64,000 nt of DNA from Agrobacterium tumefaciens (lineage in GTDB: Bacteria; Pseudomonadota; Alphaproteobacteria; Rhizobiales; Rhizobiaceae): NCBI RefSeq assembly GCF_009649785.1, contig NZ_WJOK01000011.1, forward strand, positions 109,656 through 173,655, given 5' to 3'. Each line of letters starts with the position of its first letter. Within the stretch, counting starts at the first letter, position 1. The notes below the pieces were generated by a model that did not search any database, was not told the origin of the DNA, and saw nothing but the letters and a program-made list of their open reading frames with translations. The translations under genes and the position numbers were made by a program. This document shows, one piece after another, positions 34,576 through 42,417 of the stretch.

Positions 34576-35826
34576 ATGGTGTTCAACAGACGTGACTTTC
34601 TGAAAACCGCAGCCACCGCTTCCGCCGCACTCGCCTTGCCGACGCTGGGCGGCCGGGCCTTTGCAGCCGATGCTATAAAGGTCGGTGCGCTCTACTCCCA
34701 GACGGGCGGGCTTTCTGTCGCCGAGAAGCTTCTCGCCAACGGTGTCATGATGGCCGTGGCCGAAATCAACGCAGCCGGCGGCGTTCTTGGCCGCCAGGTG
34801 GAAGTCGTCGTCGAAGACGGCGCTTCCGATCCGAAGACCTTCAGCGAAAAAGCATCGAAACTGATCCTCAAGGACAAGATTTCCACCATCTTCGGCTGCC
34901 ACACCTCTGCCAGCCGCAAGGCCGTGCTGCCGATCTTCGAACGGCGCGGCGCGATGCTGTTCTACCAGACGCACTATGAGGGCTTTGAGTGCTCGCGCAA
35001 CGTCGTCTATTCCGGCGCCGTTCCAAACCAGCAGCTCTCCAACTACATTCCCTGGATTGTCGAGAAACTGGGCAAGAAGAAGTTCTTCATCGTTGGCTCC
35101 AACTATGTCTATCCGCGCGAGATGGCCAAGGTTTCCAAGAAACTGATCGAGGCGGCGGGCGCAGAATGGGTGGCGGACGAATATCTGGAACTTGGACACT
35201 CCGAATGGGCTGTCATGGTCAGCAAGATCAAGGAATCGGGCGCCGACGTGGTTCTTTCCAACGTGGTTGGCGACTCGATCATCGCCTTCTACCGCGAGTT
35301 CAAGAACCAGGGCCTCTCGCAGGAGGTCATCCCGATCTGCGCGACAGTGACCTCCGAAATCGAGATCGCCGCCATGGGCGCCGAATATGCGGCGGGCAGC
35401 TACACATCATTTCCATATTTTATGTCGATCGAAACGCCGGCCAACAAGAGCTTCATCGAACGCTTCAGGACCTTCGTCAACGATCCGAAGGCAGTGACAT
35501 ACCATTCGCTCGAGGCCGCCTATTTCCAGGTATTCCTGTGGAAGCAGGCAGTGGAGAAATCCGGCGATCTGTCCGCCGATGCTATCCGGGCCGGCATTCG
35601 TGGCCAGACCTATGACGCGCCCGGCGGCAAGGTGACCACCGACCCCGACAACCTGCATTGCTGGCTGACGCCGCGTATCGGCCAATGGCAGCCGGATGGA
35701 CAAAGCAAGGTCGTGAACGCCTACCCGTCACCGATCAAGCCGCTGCCCTATTCGGCCTATGGCGAGACGGAAAGCAATCTTTTCTGCACCAGCAACGGTC
35801 TCGACGCAGCAAAGCTCAAGGGCTGA
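34576..35826 (+). CDS. amide/urea ABC importer binding protein (UrtA/FmdD-like)
   Basis: A 416-residue periplasmic binding protein with a Tat-type signal (NRRDFLKTAATASAALALP, cleavage after AFAA). It is closely patterned on the sensor at 32554: KVGALYSQTGGLS, AAGGVLGRQVEVVVEDGAS, FGCHTSASRKAVLPIFERRG, YQTHYEGFECSRN. AAAAGGGGAA precedes the ATG at 34576. The close resemblance of sensor and transport protein suggests both bind the same amide. Urea cannot be excluded, but no urease genes are nearby and an amidase ends the operon. Confidence 0.88.
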   Translation: MVFNRRDFLKTAATASAALALPTLGGRAFAADAIKVGALYSQTGGLSVAEKLLANGVMMAVAEINAAGGVLGRQVEVVVEDGASDPKTFSEKASKLILKDKISTIFGCHTSASRKAVLPIFERRGAMLFYQTHYEGFECSRNVVYSGAVPNQQLSNYIPWIVEKLGKKKFFIVGSNYVYPREMAKVSKKLIEAAGAEWVADEYLELGHSEWAVMVSKIKESGADVVLSNVVGDSIIAFYREFKNQGLSQEVIPICATVTSEIEIAAMGAEYAAGSYTSFPYFMSIETPANKSFIERFRTFVNDPKAVTYHSLEAAYFQVFLWKQAVEKSGDLSADAIRAGIRGQTYDAPGGKVTTDPDNLHCWLTPRIGQWQPDGQSKVVNAYPSPIKPLPYSAYGETESNLFCTSNGLDAAKLKG

Positions 35827-35843
35827 CCCCTCTTTCCGCGTCC

Positions 35844-35867
35844 TCCCGCCAGCCATGCCTGGCGGGA
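35844..35867 (+). other. intercistronic stem-loop after binding-protein gene
   Basis: TCCCGCCAG (35844-35852), loop CCATGC, CTGGCGGGA (35859-35867): a perfect 9-bp stem without T run, between the binding-protein gene and the first permease. It likely shields the binding-protein message. Confidence 0.6.
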
Positions 35868-35982
35868 TCATGTCTCGGCAAGGCGGATCTGCGTTTTTTC
35901 CTCTGCTCGGTGCCAACCCGATTTTGGGGCAGGCAAGGAGCAGGACAAAGTCTGATCCGCCCTTCTCACGAACGGTGGCGTT

Positions 35983-36876
35983 ATGCTCGACATTCTCTTT
36001 ATCGGCCTCAGTCTCGGCTCAATCCTTCTTCTGGTGGCACTCGGTCTTGCCATCACCTACGGCGCCATGGGCGTCATCAACATGGCCCACGGCGAAATGG
36101 TCATGATCGGTGCCTACGTCGCCGTCCTCTCGGGCATCTGGCTGAAAACAGGCCTTCTGTTCGCAATTCCCTTAGCTTTTGTCGTGACCGCCCTGCTCGG
36201 CCTGGTGATCGAGCGGGTGGTGGTGCGCAGGCTTTACGGCCGCCTGCTCGACACGCTTCTTGCCACCTGGGGCATTGCCATCCTTTTGCAGCAGGCCGTA
36301 AGGCTCGAATTCGGCCTCAGCTTTTTCGGCATTCATATCGAGGGCCTGGGAGCCGGACTGCAAAACGTCGCCGTGCCTTCGTATCTGCAGGGCACCTTCA
36401 GGTTCGCCGGCGCCGACATCAACGCGTATCGCACCTTCATCATCGCGGTGACGGCCACGTTGACGCTGGCGACATGGTTCATTCTCTACCGGACGACAGC
36501 GGGCATGCAGGTGCGCGCCATCATCCGTAATCCAAAAATGGCCGCCGCTTGCGGCATCGATGTGAAACGCATCAATGCCCTGACTTTCGCCTTCGGTTCC
36601 GGCCTTGCGGGCGTCGCCGGCGTAATGATGTCCGGCTTCAAGACCGTTTTCCCCGACATGGGCACGACGATGGTCGTTGACGGTTTCATGGTCGTGGTGA
36701 CCGGCGGGGTCGGCAGCCTTTTCGGCACGGCCCTGTCGTCAGGGCTTCTGGGCGAAATCAATGCGCTGGTGGCGATTGGAACGAACGACATTCTGGCGCG
36801 CGCCGTCGTCTTCGGGGTCGTCATCCTCGTCATTCTCGTCAAGCCCAGCGGGCTATTCTCGTTCAAGGGGCGCTAA
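35983..36876 (+). CDS. amide/urea ABC importer permease (UrtB/LivH-like)
   Basis: A 297-residue inner-membrane permease. Family features: LGLAITYGAMGVINMAHGEM near residue 20, RVVVRRLYGRLLDTLLATWG near residue 75, MQVRAIIRNPKMAAACGIDV near residue 170. About eight hydrophobic helices. It is the first of the two channel subunits; one base separates it from the second. Confidence 0.9.
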   Translation: MLDILFIGLSLGSILLLVALGLAITYGAMGVINMAHGEMVMIGAYVAVLSGIWLKTGLLFAIPLAFVVTALLGLVIERVVVRRLYGRLLDTLLATWGIAILLQQAVRLEFGLSFFGIHIEGLGAGLQNVAVPSYLQGTFRFAGADINAYRTFIIAVTATLTLATWFILYRTTAGMQVRAIIRNPKMAAACGIDVKRINALTFAFGSGLAGVAGVMMSGFKTVFPDMGTTMVVDGFMVVVTGGVGSLFGTALSSGLLGEINALVAIGTNDILARAVVFGVVILVILVKPSGLFSFKGR

Positions 36877-36877
36877 C

Positions 36878-38017
36878 ATGAGCATCGAACGAAAATTCCA
36901 GATCGCCGCCTATGTGCTTTTCATCGCGGTGATTTTTGCAGCGCCGGTTTTCGGTGACGAATTCTGGCTGAACCGCATTTCGAAATATCTGGTCTACGGC
37001 ATGCTCGGCGTCGCCATTGCGCTCACATGGGGATATGCCGGCATTCTCAATCTCGGCCAAGGGCTGTTTTTTGGCCTGGGCGCCTACATGCTCGCCATGT
37101 CGCTGAAACTGTCGAGCCTGACCAGTCTGCAACAGGGCTCCGACAGGCCGGTTCCGGATTTCATGCTGTGGAATGCCGAGCCCGGCGCGCCGACGGAACT
37201 TTGCTGTATCAACAAGGGCTCCTTCCTCTGGCTTCCGTTTCAGAGCCAGTCCGTGGGTCTCGTGCTTGGCATCGTGCTTCCCGTCGTGATCGCCGGGGCA
37301 CTCGGCATGCTGGTTTTCCGCAAGCGTATTTCCGGTGTCTTTGTCTCGATCATCACCCTGGCGCTTGTTCTGCTTGTGCGTCTCGTCATGGTCGATGCGC
37401 AACCGGTGACGAACGGTTTCAACGGCCTGACCGATCTTGGCTGGCTGACGATCGGCGGCATCGAATTCGACCCCTACAGCCGGGCAACCTATTATCTGTG
37501 CGCCGCATGCCTGTCCCTGACGCTCATCGGCGCGCGTCTCATCGTGGAGACCCGTGCAGGTATGATCCTACAGGCGATCCGCGACGATCAGCTTCGCGCC
37601 CGCTATCTTGGCTTCGACGTCTCTCTTTACCAGGTATTCTTCTTTGTCATTTCTGCAGGCATCGCCGGCGTTGCCGGCATGCTCTATGTGGTCGTCGCGG
37701 AGTTCGCCTCGCCGACCTTCATGGACCTGTCTTTCTCGGTGACGATGGTCGTCTGGGCTGCCGTCGGCGGCCGCTCCTCCCTGCTCGGCGCCTGCATCGG
37801 CGCGATCCTGATCAACATGATCGAGGCCGAGGTCAGCGAGACCGAAGCGCTGGTCGAGGCCTGGAAAGCGATCATCGGCCTCATCTTCGTCCTTGTCGTC
37901 CTGTTCATGCCGCGGGGCCTTGGCGGCGTCGCGCACGATGTGCTGCGGCAGTTTATCCGCCGTGTCAAACCAGGCCCGGCATCCTCATCGTTACAGCAAC
38001 AAAGCGAGGCATTGTAA
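36878..38017 (+). CDS. amide/urea ABC importer permease (UrtC/LivM-like)
   Basis: A 379-residue permease. LTWGYAGILNLGQGLFFGLG and AIRDDQLRARYLGFDVSLYQ are the LivM-type signatures. The periplasmic insertion around residues 80-115 (with PELCC-type cysteines at TELCCINKGSF) is typical of UrtC rather than LivM. The start at 36878 follows the UrtB-like stop by one base; the frame beginning at 36761 lies inside the previous gene. Confidence 0.9.
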   Translation: MSIERKFQIAAYVLFIAVIFAAPVFGDEFWLNRISKYLVYGMLGVAIALTWGYAGILNLGQGLFFGLGAYMLAMSLKLSSLTSLQQGSDRPVPDFMLWNAEPGAPTELCCINKGSFLWLPFQSQSVGLVLGIVLPVVIAGALGMLVFRKRISGVFVSIITLALVLLVRLVMVDAQPVTNGFNGLTDLGWLTIGGIEFDPYSRATYYLCAACLSLTLIGARLIVETRAGMILQAIRDDQLRARYLGFDVSLYQVFFFVISAGIAGVAGMLYVVVAEFASPTFMDLSFSVTMVVWAAVGGRSSLLGACIGAILINMIEAEVSETEALVEAWKAIIGLIFVLVVLFMPRGLGGVAHDVLRQFIRRVKPGPASSSLQQQSEAL

Positions 38018-38018
38018 T

Positions 38019-38768
38019 ATGAGTGCAATCGCATTGACCATCGACGGTCTCAGCGTCGATTTTGGCGGATTCAGAGCCGTCAACAATGTCAGCATTACCG
38101 TTCGCGATGGCGAGTTGCGTGTGTTGCTCGGCGCAAATGGCGCCGGAAAGACAACTTTGATGGACCTGGTCAGCGGCAAGACCCGCAGCACAAAAGGCAG
38201 GGTCTTCGTCTACGACACAGACATCACCAACTGGCCGGAACACAAGATCGCCCGCGCCGGGATCGGTCGAAAATTCCAGATCCCCAGCATTTTTCGCGAT
38301 CTCACCGTGCGGCAGAATCTGGAGGTCGCCAATTGCCGCAATCCATCGGTGTTTGCCAATCTCCGGTTTGGATTTTCACGCGCCGAAGCCAAACGCGTCG
38401 ATGAGGTACTCGCCCTCACCGGCCTCGAAGCGGAGGAGAATGTGACTGCGGCTTATCTCAGTCATGGCCAGACGCAATGGCTGGAACTGGGCATGCTCAT
38501 CGTCCAGGATCCCAAGGTTGTTCTGCTGGACGAGCCGACGGCGGGCATGACCCAGGCCGAAACCCGCAAGACGGCCCAGATCATCAAAAATCTCAAAGGC
38601 CGCCACACCATCCTCGTCGTCGAGCACGACATGGGGTTCGTCCGTGAAATCGCCGAACGCATCACCGTTCTGCATCTGGGAGAGGTGCTCGCCGAAGGAA
38701 GCGTCGGGGATATCGAGAGCAATCCGAAGGTCCGCGAGGCCTATCTCGGTTCGAAAGGAATATCCTGA
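38019..38768 (+). CDS. amide/urea ABC importer ATPase (UrtD-like)
   Basis: A 249-residue ATPase. Walker A GANGAGKTT, the UrtD-type signature LSHGQTQWLELGML, Walker B VVLLDEPTAGM and H-loop VVEHDMGFVREIA. The LSHGQ signature distinguishes it from LivG. Its TGA overlaps the next ATG (TGATG). Confidence 0.92.
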   Translation: MSAIALTIDGLSVDFGGFRAVNNVSITVRDGELRVLLGANGAGKTTLMDLVSGKTRSTKGRVFVYDTDITNWPEHKIARAGIGRKFQIPSIFRDLTVRQNLEVANCRNPSVFANLRFGFSRAEAKRVDEVLALTGLEAEENVTAAYLSHGQTQWLELGMLIVQDPKVVLLDEPTAGMTQAETRKTAQIIKNLKGRHTILVVEHDMGFVREIAERITVLHLGEVLAEGSVGDIESNPKVREAYLGSKGIS

Positions 38769-39463
38769 TGCTGACATTGAAAAACGTACACAGCTACTAC
38801 GGCCGCAGCCATATCCTGCACGGCGTCACGCTTGATATCCCGGCGGGAAAGGTAACCAGCATTCTTGGCCGCAACGGTACCGGCAAGACGACCCTGTTGA
38901 AAACCCTGATGGCGCTGACCGACCGTATGACGGGCGAGATGCATCTGCAGGGGAAAGACATAGGCTCATCTTCGACGCATATGAGGGCACGGGCCGGGAT
39001 CGCCTACGTCCCCCAGGGCCGGGAGATCATTCCCGATTTCACCATCCGCGAGAACATCCTGATGGGCGCCTTTGCGCGCACCGATCGCAAACGCGAAATT
39101 CCGGCACTGGTGCCGGAGCTTTTTCCATATCTGATGGCCAACCTTGATCGGCCCGGCGGTGTGCTTTCGGGCGGCCAGCAACAGCAGCTCGCCATCGCCC
39201 GCGCACTGGCCGCGGATCCGAAGGTACTGCTTCTCGATGAACCCAATGAAGGCATCCAGCCCTCGATCGTCGAGGAGATTGAAAAGATCATCATCCGGCT
39301 CAATCGCGAGATCGGCATGACGATCATCCTCGTCGAGCAGAACGTTGCATTTGCGCGGCATGCCTCTCACCACTTCGCCATGCTGGAGAAGGGAGGTGTG
39401 GTCGCGGCCGGCGCCATCGACGCGCTCTCCGACGCGCTGGTTCATAGGCATATGGCTGTTTGA
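38768..39463 (+). CDS. amide/urea ABC importer ATPase (UrtE-like)
   Basis: A 231-residue ATPase. Walker A GRNGTGKTT, signature LSGGQQQQLAIARAL, Walker B LLLDEPNEGIQPSIVEEI (the EGIQPSI run is a UrtE hallmark) and H-loop LVEQNVAFARHASH. Completes the importer; the amidase gene follows after 36 bases. Confidence 0.92.
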   Translation: MLTLKNVHSYYGRSHILHGVTLDIPAGKVTSILGRNGTGKTTLLKTLMALTDRMTGEMHLQGKDIGSSSTHMRARAGIAYVPQGREIIPDFTIRENILMGAFARTDRKREIPALVPELFPYLMANLDRPGGVLSGGQQQQLAIARALAADPKVLLLDEPNEGIQPSIVEEIEKIIIRLNREIGMTIILVEQNVAFARHASHHFAMLEKGGVVAAGAIDALSDALVHRHMAV

Positions 39464-39499
39464 AAAGACGCATCCTTTCATAAGACAATGGGAACAATC

Positions 39500-41239
39500 A
39501 TGACACCGACACAAAGCTACACCGCCGCCGCTATCCAGTTCGAACCGACCATGTTCGAAAAGGCGCGCAATATCAGCCGGCTGAGCGCCCTTTGCGAGGA
39601 AGCGGCGCAGGCCGGCGCCCGCCTGATCGTCACCCCCGAAATGGGGACGACAGGCTATTGCTGGTTCGACAGGGCCGAGGTGAAGCCCTTCGTCGAGGCG
39701 ATCCCCGGACCGACAACCGATGTTTTCCAGGCGATTGCCCGCAAACACCGCTGCTATATCGTCGTCGGCATGCCGGAAGTCGATCCGGCGAGCGATCTCT
39801 ATTACAATACGGCAGTTCTGATCGGTCCGGATGGCATCGTTGGTCGGCACCGCAAGTCGCATCCCTATATCGCCGAGCCAAAATGGGCCGCAAATGGCGA
39901 CATCGTGCACGAGGTCTTCGAAACGGAGATCGGACGTATTTCAATGCTGGTCTGCATGGATCTGCACTTCTTCGAGACGGCGCGGCTGGAGGCTCTGGCC
40001 GGTGCCGACATCATATGCCACATCTCCAACTGGCTGCAGGAGCGCGCGCCCGCTCCCTACTGGATCAACCGCGCCTTCGAAAATGCCTGCTATGTCATCG
40101 AAAGTAATCGGTGGGGTCTGGAAAGAACCGTGCAGTTTTCCGGGGGAAGTTGCCTGATCGAGCCCGACGGAACGGTTGCCGCATCCATCGACACAGGCGA
40201 CGGAATTGCCTATGGCAAGGTCGATCTTGCCCGTGCCCGTCGCCGCGAGGTCTTAAGCGAACCGGTCTTCAAGACGCGCCGGCCCGAGCTCTACATGAAC
40301 ATGATGACCAACAGCTTCACCTGGAACCCTGGCGATTACTTCCGCCTCTATGGCTATCAGCCAATCCCGCGCGGACGCAGATCGCGTGCAGCCGTTGCCC
40401 AGTTCGCGCCAACCTCGGTCATTGCAGACAATATTGCCCACATAACAAGGCTCGCAAACGAGGCTAAGGCGACAACGGCGCCGGACATTCTGGTGTTCCC
40501 GGAACTGTCGCTGACCGGACTTGAGGCCCCGCAAACGCGTGCGGAGCCGCTGTCTGGTCCCACCGTATCCGCCTTCGTTCGTCTGGCCATGAAGCTCGGC
40601 TTTTATATCGTCGCCGGATTTGCCGAAGCGGACGAAGACAGGATCTATAACAGCGTGGTCCTTGCAGGGCCGGAGGGGCTGGTGGGCAGCTATCGCAAGA
40701 CGCATCTGGGCGTCGCCGACAGTTGGGCAACGGCCGGCGACGAATGGAAAATCTACGACCTTGCCATTGGCCGGGTGGGCCTGGCGATTGGCCACGACGC
40801 GCTTTATCCGGAAGCCATCCGTTCGCTTTCACTCATGGGATGCGATCTTGTTGCCTGCCCTTCGGCGATCGCCGGCACCTTCACCGGCAGCCATGGCGGT
40901 ACGAAAATCCCGCACAACTATCCGATCCCAAAGGGCGCCGATCCCTACCACTGGCATGCGCTTCGCGTTCGCGGCGGCGAGAACAACGTCTATTTCGCCT
41001 TCGCCAATGTGCTGGACCAGGAAAAGGGTTATCTGGGCAAGAGTGCGGTATTCGGGCCGGATTCCTTTGCTTTTCCACGTCAGGAATCGGCGATCCTGGA
41101 TGAGGAGGGGATTGCCGCTGCGGCTGTCGATACCACCAATCTCGACACGCCATATCCGACGAACATCGTCCGGCGAAAAGACCTTGTCGTCATGCGTCAG
41201 CCGCATCACTATCAGCCTCTCGTCAAATGGCATCAGTAA
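39500..41239 (+). CDS. double-domain nitrilase-superfamily amidase with inactive second half
   Basis: A 579-residue cytoplasmic carbon-nitrogen hydrolase made of two tandem nitrilase folds. Domain 1 (about residues 5-270) keeps the Glu-Lys-Cys triad: VTPEMGTTGYCW, RHRKSHPYIAEP and MLVCMDLHFFE. Domain 2 (about residues 295-560) keeps Glu (VFPELSLTGLEA) and Lys (SYRKTHLGVAD), but the cysteine position reads LAIGHDALYPE, histidine for cysteine. Domain 2 is probably structural or binds substrate. With the amide importer and AmiC/AmiR it most likely hydrolyses an aliphatic amide to acid and ammonia. ATG 39500 has GGGAAC upstream; ATG 39488 is an alternative. Confidence 0.82.
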   Translation: MTPTQSYTAAAIQFEPTMFEKARNISRLSALCEEAAQAGARLIVTPEMGTTGYCWFDRAEVKPFVEAIPGPTTDVFQAIARKHRCYIVVGMPEVDPASDLYYNTAVLIGPDGIVGRHRKSHPYIAEPKWAANGDIVHEVFETEIGRISMLVCMDLHFFETARLEALAGADIICHISNWLQERAPAPYWINRAFENACYVIESNRWGLERTVQFSGGSCLIEPDGTVAASIDTGDGIAYGKVDLARARRREVLSEPVFKTRRPELYMNMMTNSFTWNPGDYFRLYGYQPIPRGRRSRAAVAQFAPTSVIADNIAHITRLANEAKATTAPDILVFPELSLTGLEAPQTRAEPLSGPTVSAFVRLAMKLGFYIVAGFAEADEDRIYNSVVLAGPEGLVGSYRKTHLGVADSWATAGDEWKIYDLAIGRVGLAIGHDALYPEAIRSLSLMGCDLVACPSAIAGTFTGSHGGTKIPHNYPIPKGADPYHWHALRVRGGENNVYFAFANVLDQEKGYLGKSAVFGPDSFAFPRQESAILDEEGIAAAAVDTTNLDTPYPTNIVRRKDLVVMRQPHHYQPLVKWHQ

Positions 41240-41342
41240 AAGGCGGCACAATGTCGACGTCTTTCAGGTCATAGCGGCTCATGTGAGCCCGGAACCAGGA
41301 ATCGGCGCGATGTGAAACCATAAAAGTGTCAAGCCGCAGACG

Positions 41343-41375
41343 ACGATATGGCATTGGAGCAAGCCCAATGCTATC
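41343..41375. promoter_or_regulatory. long interrupted inverted repeat upstream of lysE-like gene
   Basis: CGATA-TG-GCATTGG (41343-41356), spacer AGCAAGC, CCAATGC-TATCG (41364-41375): twelve paired bases with a two-base bulge. No T run follows. It may be an operator for the exporter gene at 41408 or a transcript-end hairpin of the amide operon. Confidence 0.4.
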
Positions 41376-41407
41376 GTTCGTGCAATATAAAACGGGGCAA
41401 GACAATC

Positions 41408-42058
41408 ATGGATTTGGTAATTCCCAGCTTAACAAATCTCAGCCTGTTCGTCAGCGCTACACTGGTGCTGCTTCTTGTGCCGGGACCGGCAGTTCTTTAC
41501 ATCTTCGCGCGCTCGGTCGAGCAGGGTCGCTCTGCGGGGCTCGTTTCAATCCTTGGCATCCATACGGCCACGCTTGTGCATGTCGCCGCCGCGGCTGTCG
41601 GGTTGTCGGCGCTCCTGGCATCATCCGCGCTCGCCTTCAGCGTCGTAAAGTATGCCGGCGCGGCCTATCTGATCTGGCTTGGCCTCAAAAAGCTTTTTGG
41701 CCCCTCGGATATTCCCGGCGTCGAGGGCGATTTACCCACACGGAGCCGCATGCGCCTCTTTCGTGAGGGCTTTATCGTTAATCTCCTCAATCCGAAGACC
41801 GCACTATTCTTTCTGGCTTTCTTGCCGCAGTTCGTTGAGGTCAATCGTGGCCATGTGGCTATGCAGATCGCTTTTCTCGGGCTTGTTTACACAGCGATTG
41901 GCGTTCTGACGGACAGCTCTTACGCACTTGCCGCCGGCACGGCCGGCAAGTGGCTGAAGCGCAGTCCCGCGTACCTGAAGGCTGAACGCTGGGTCAGTGG
42001 TTTCGTGTATATCGGTCTTGGCTTGACGGCCGCTTTTGCTGGCAATCAAAAGAAATAG
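41408..42058 (+). CDS. LysE/RhtB-family exporter
   Basis: A 216-residue, six-helix amino-acid exporter. Family signatures: LLLVPGPAVLYIFARSVEQG near residue 20, KYAGAAYLIWLGLKKLF near residue 75, FREGFIVNLLNPKTALFFLA near residue 120. Start at 41408 gives the normal N-terminus; a frame from 41348 adds twenty unsupported residues. It is on the same strand as the amide operon but has its own upstream region; the link, if any, may be export of an excess amino acid. Confidence 0.9.
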   Translation: MDLVIPSLTNLSLFVSATLVLLLVPGPAVLYIFARSVEQGRSAGLVSILGIHTATLVHVAAAAVGLSALLASSALAFSVVKYAGAAYLIWLGLKKLFGPSDIPGVEGDLPTRSRMRLFREGFIVNLLNPKTALFFLAFLPQFVEVNRGHVAMQIAFLGLVYTAIGVLTDSSYALAAGTAGKWLKRSPAYLKAERWVSGFVYIGLGLTAAFAGNQKK

Positions 42059-42349
42059 ACCATCCTGTTGTACCTTGGGAGTCGCCCTGAACGGCTAACC
42101 TATTGGAGACAACGGGGCGTCCCTTGTGTTCGATTTTTGTCGGCGTCGCTTTGATATGAGATTTCGTAGCAAGCCGCGATTGGCTGTGGCGCCAGATCGG
42201 CGCCAAGGCCCTGAGCGATCTTTACTAAATCGACGGTTTTCAACCGTTTATTAGCTTGCTCGTTCCGCTCGAAACCCAGAAGTTGCGCCAATGACGTTTC
42301 CAGGTTGGCCAACAGGGCAAAGATGCGGTTGCAGCAATTAGTATAATTC
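42059..42349. other. convergent gap between exporter and aldehyde dehydrogenase operon
   Basis: No credible gene. A minus-strand frame at 42100-42351 starts with TTG, lies beyond the terminator at 42350 and has no recognisable pattern. I see no clear plus-strand terminator for the exporter gene. Confidence 0.5.
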
Positions 42350-42380
42350 AAAAAACCTACGGAGACCGTTGGCCTCCGTA
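42350..42380 (-). terminator. intrinsic terminator of the deoxyribose-type operon
   Basis: Read on the minus strand: TACGGAG (42380-42374), nine-base loop, CTCCGTA (42364-42358), GG, then six T (42355-42350). It lies 38 bases after the aldehyde dehydrogenase stop and ends the operon that starts at the binding-protein gene near 52477. Confidence 0.8.
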
Positions 42381-42417
42381 AGCCATCTTGTCAGTTGTCG
42401 CCCGTGCACAATGCCGG

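Noticed and set aside
33220..35199. 659-codon open frame on the minus strand
   Set aside because: It is antisense to the amiC-like, amiR-like and importer binding-protein genes, whose protein patterns are unmistakable; the minus translation has no family features.
34576..41239. Urea importer with urease
   Set aside because: The importer is Urt-like, but no urease genes are present and the operon ends in a nitrilase-type amidase with an AmiC/AmiR pair, favouring amides.
42100..42351. 83-codon minus-strand frame
   Set aside because: TTG start inside the terminator T run, no ribosome site, no family pattern.
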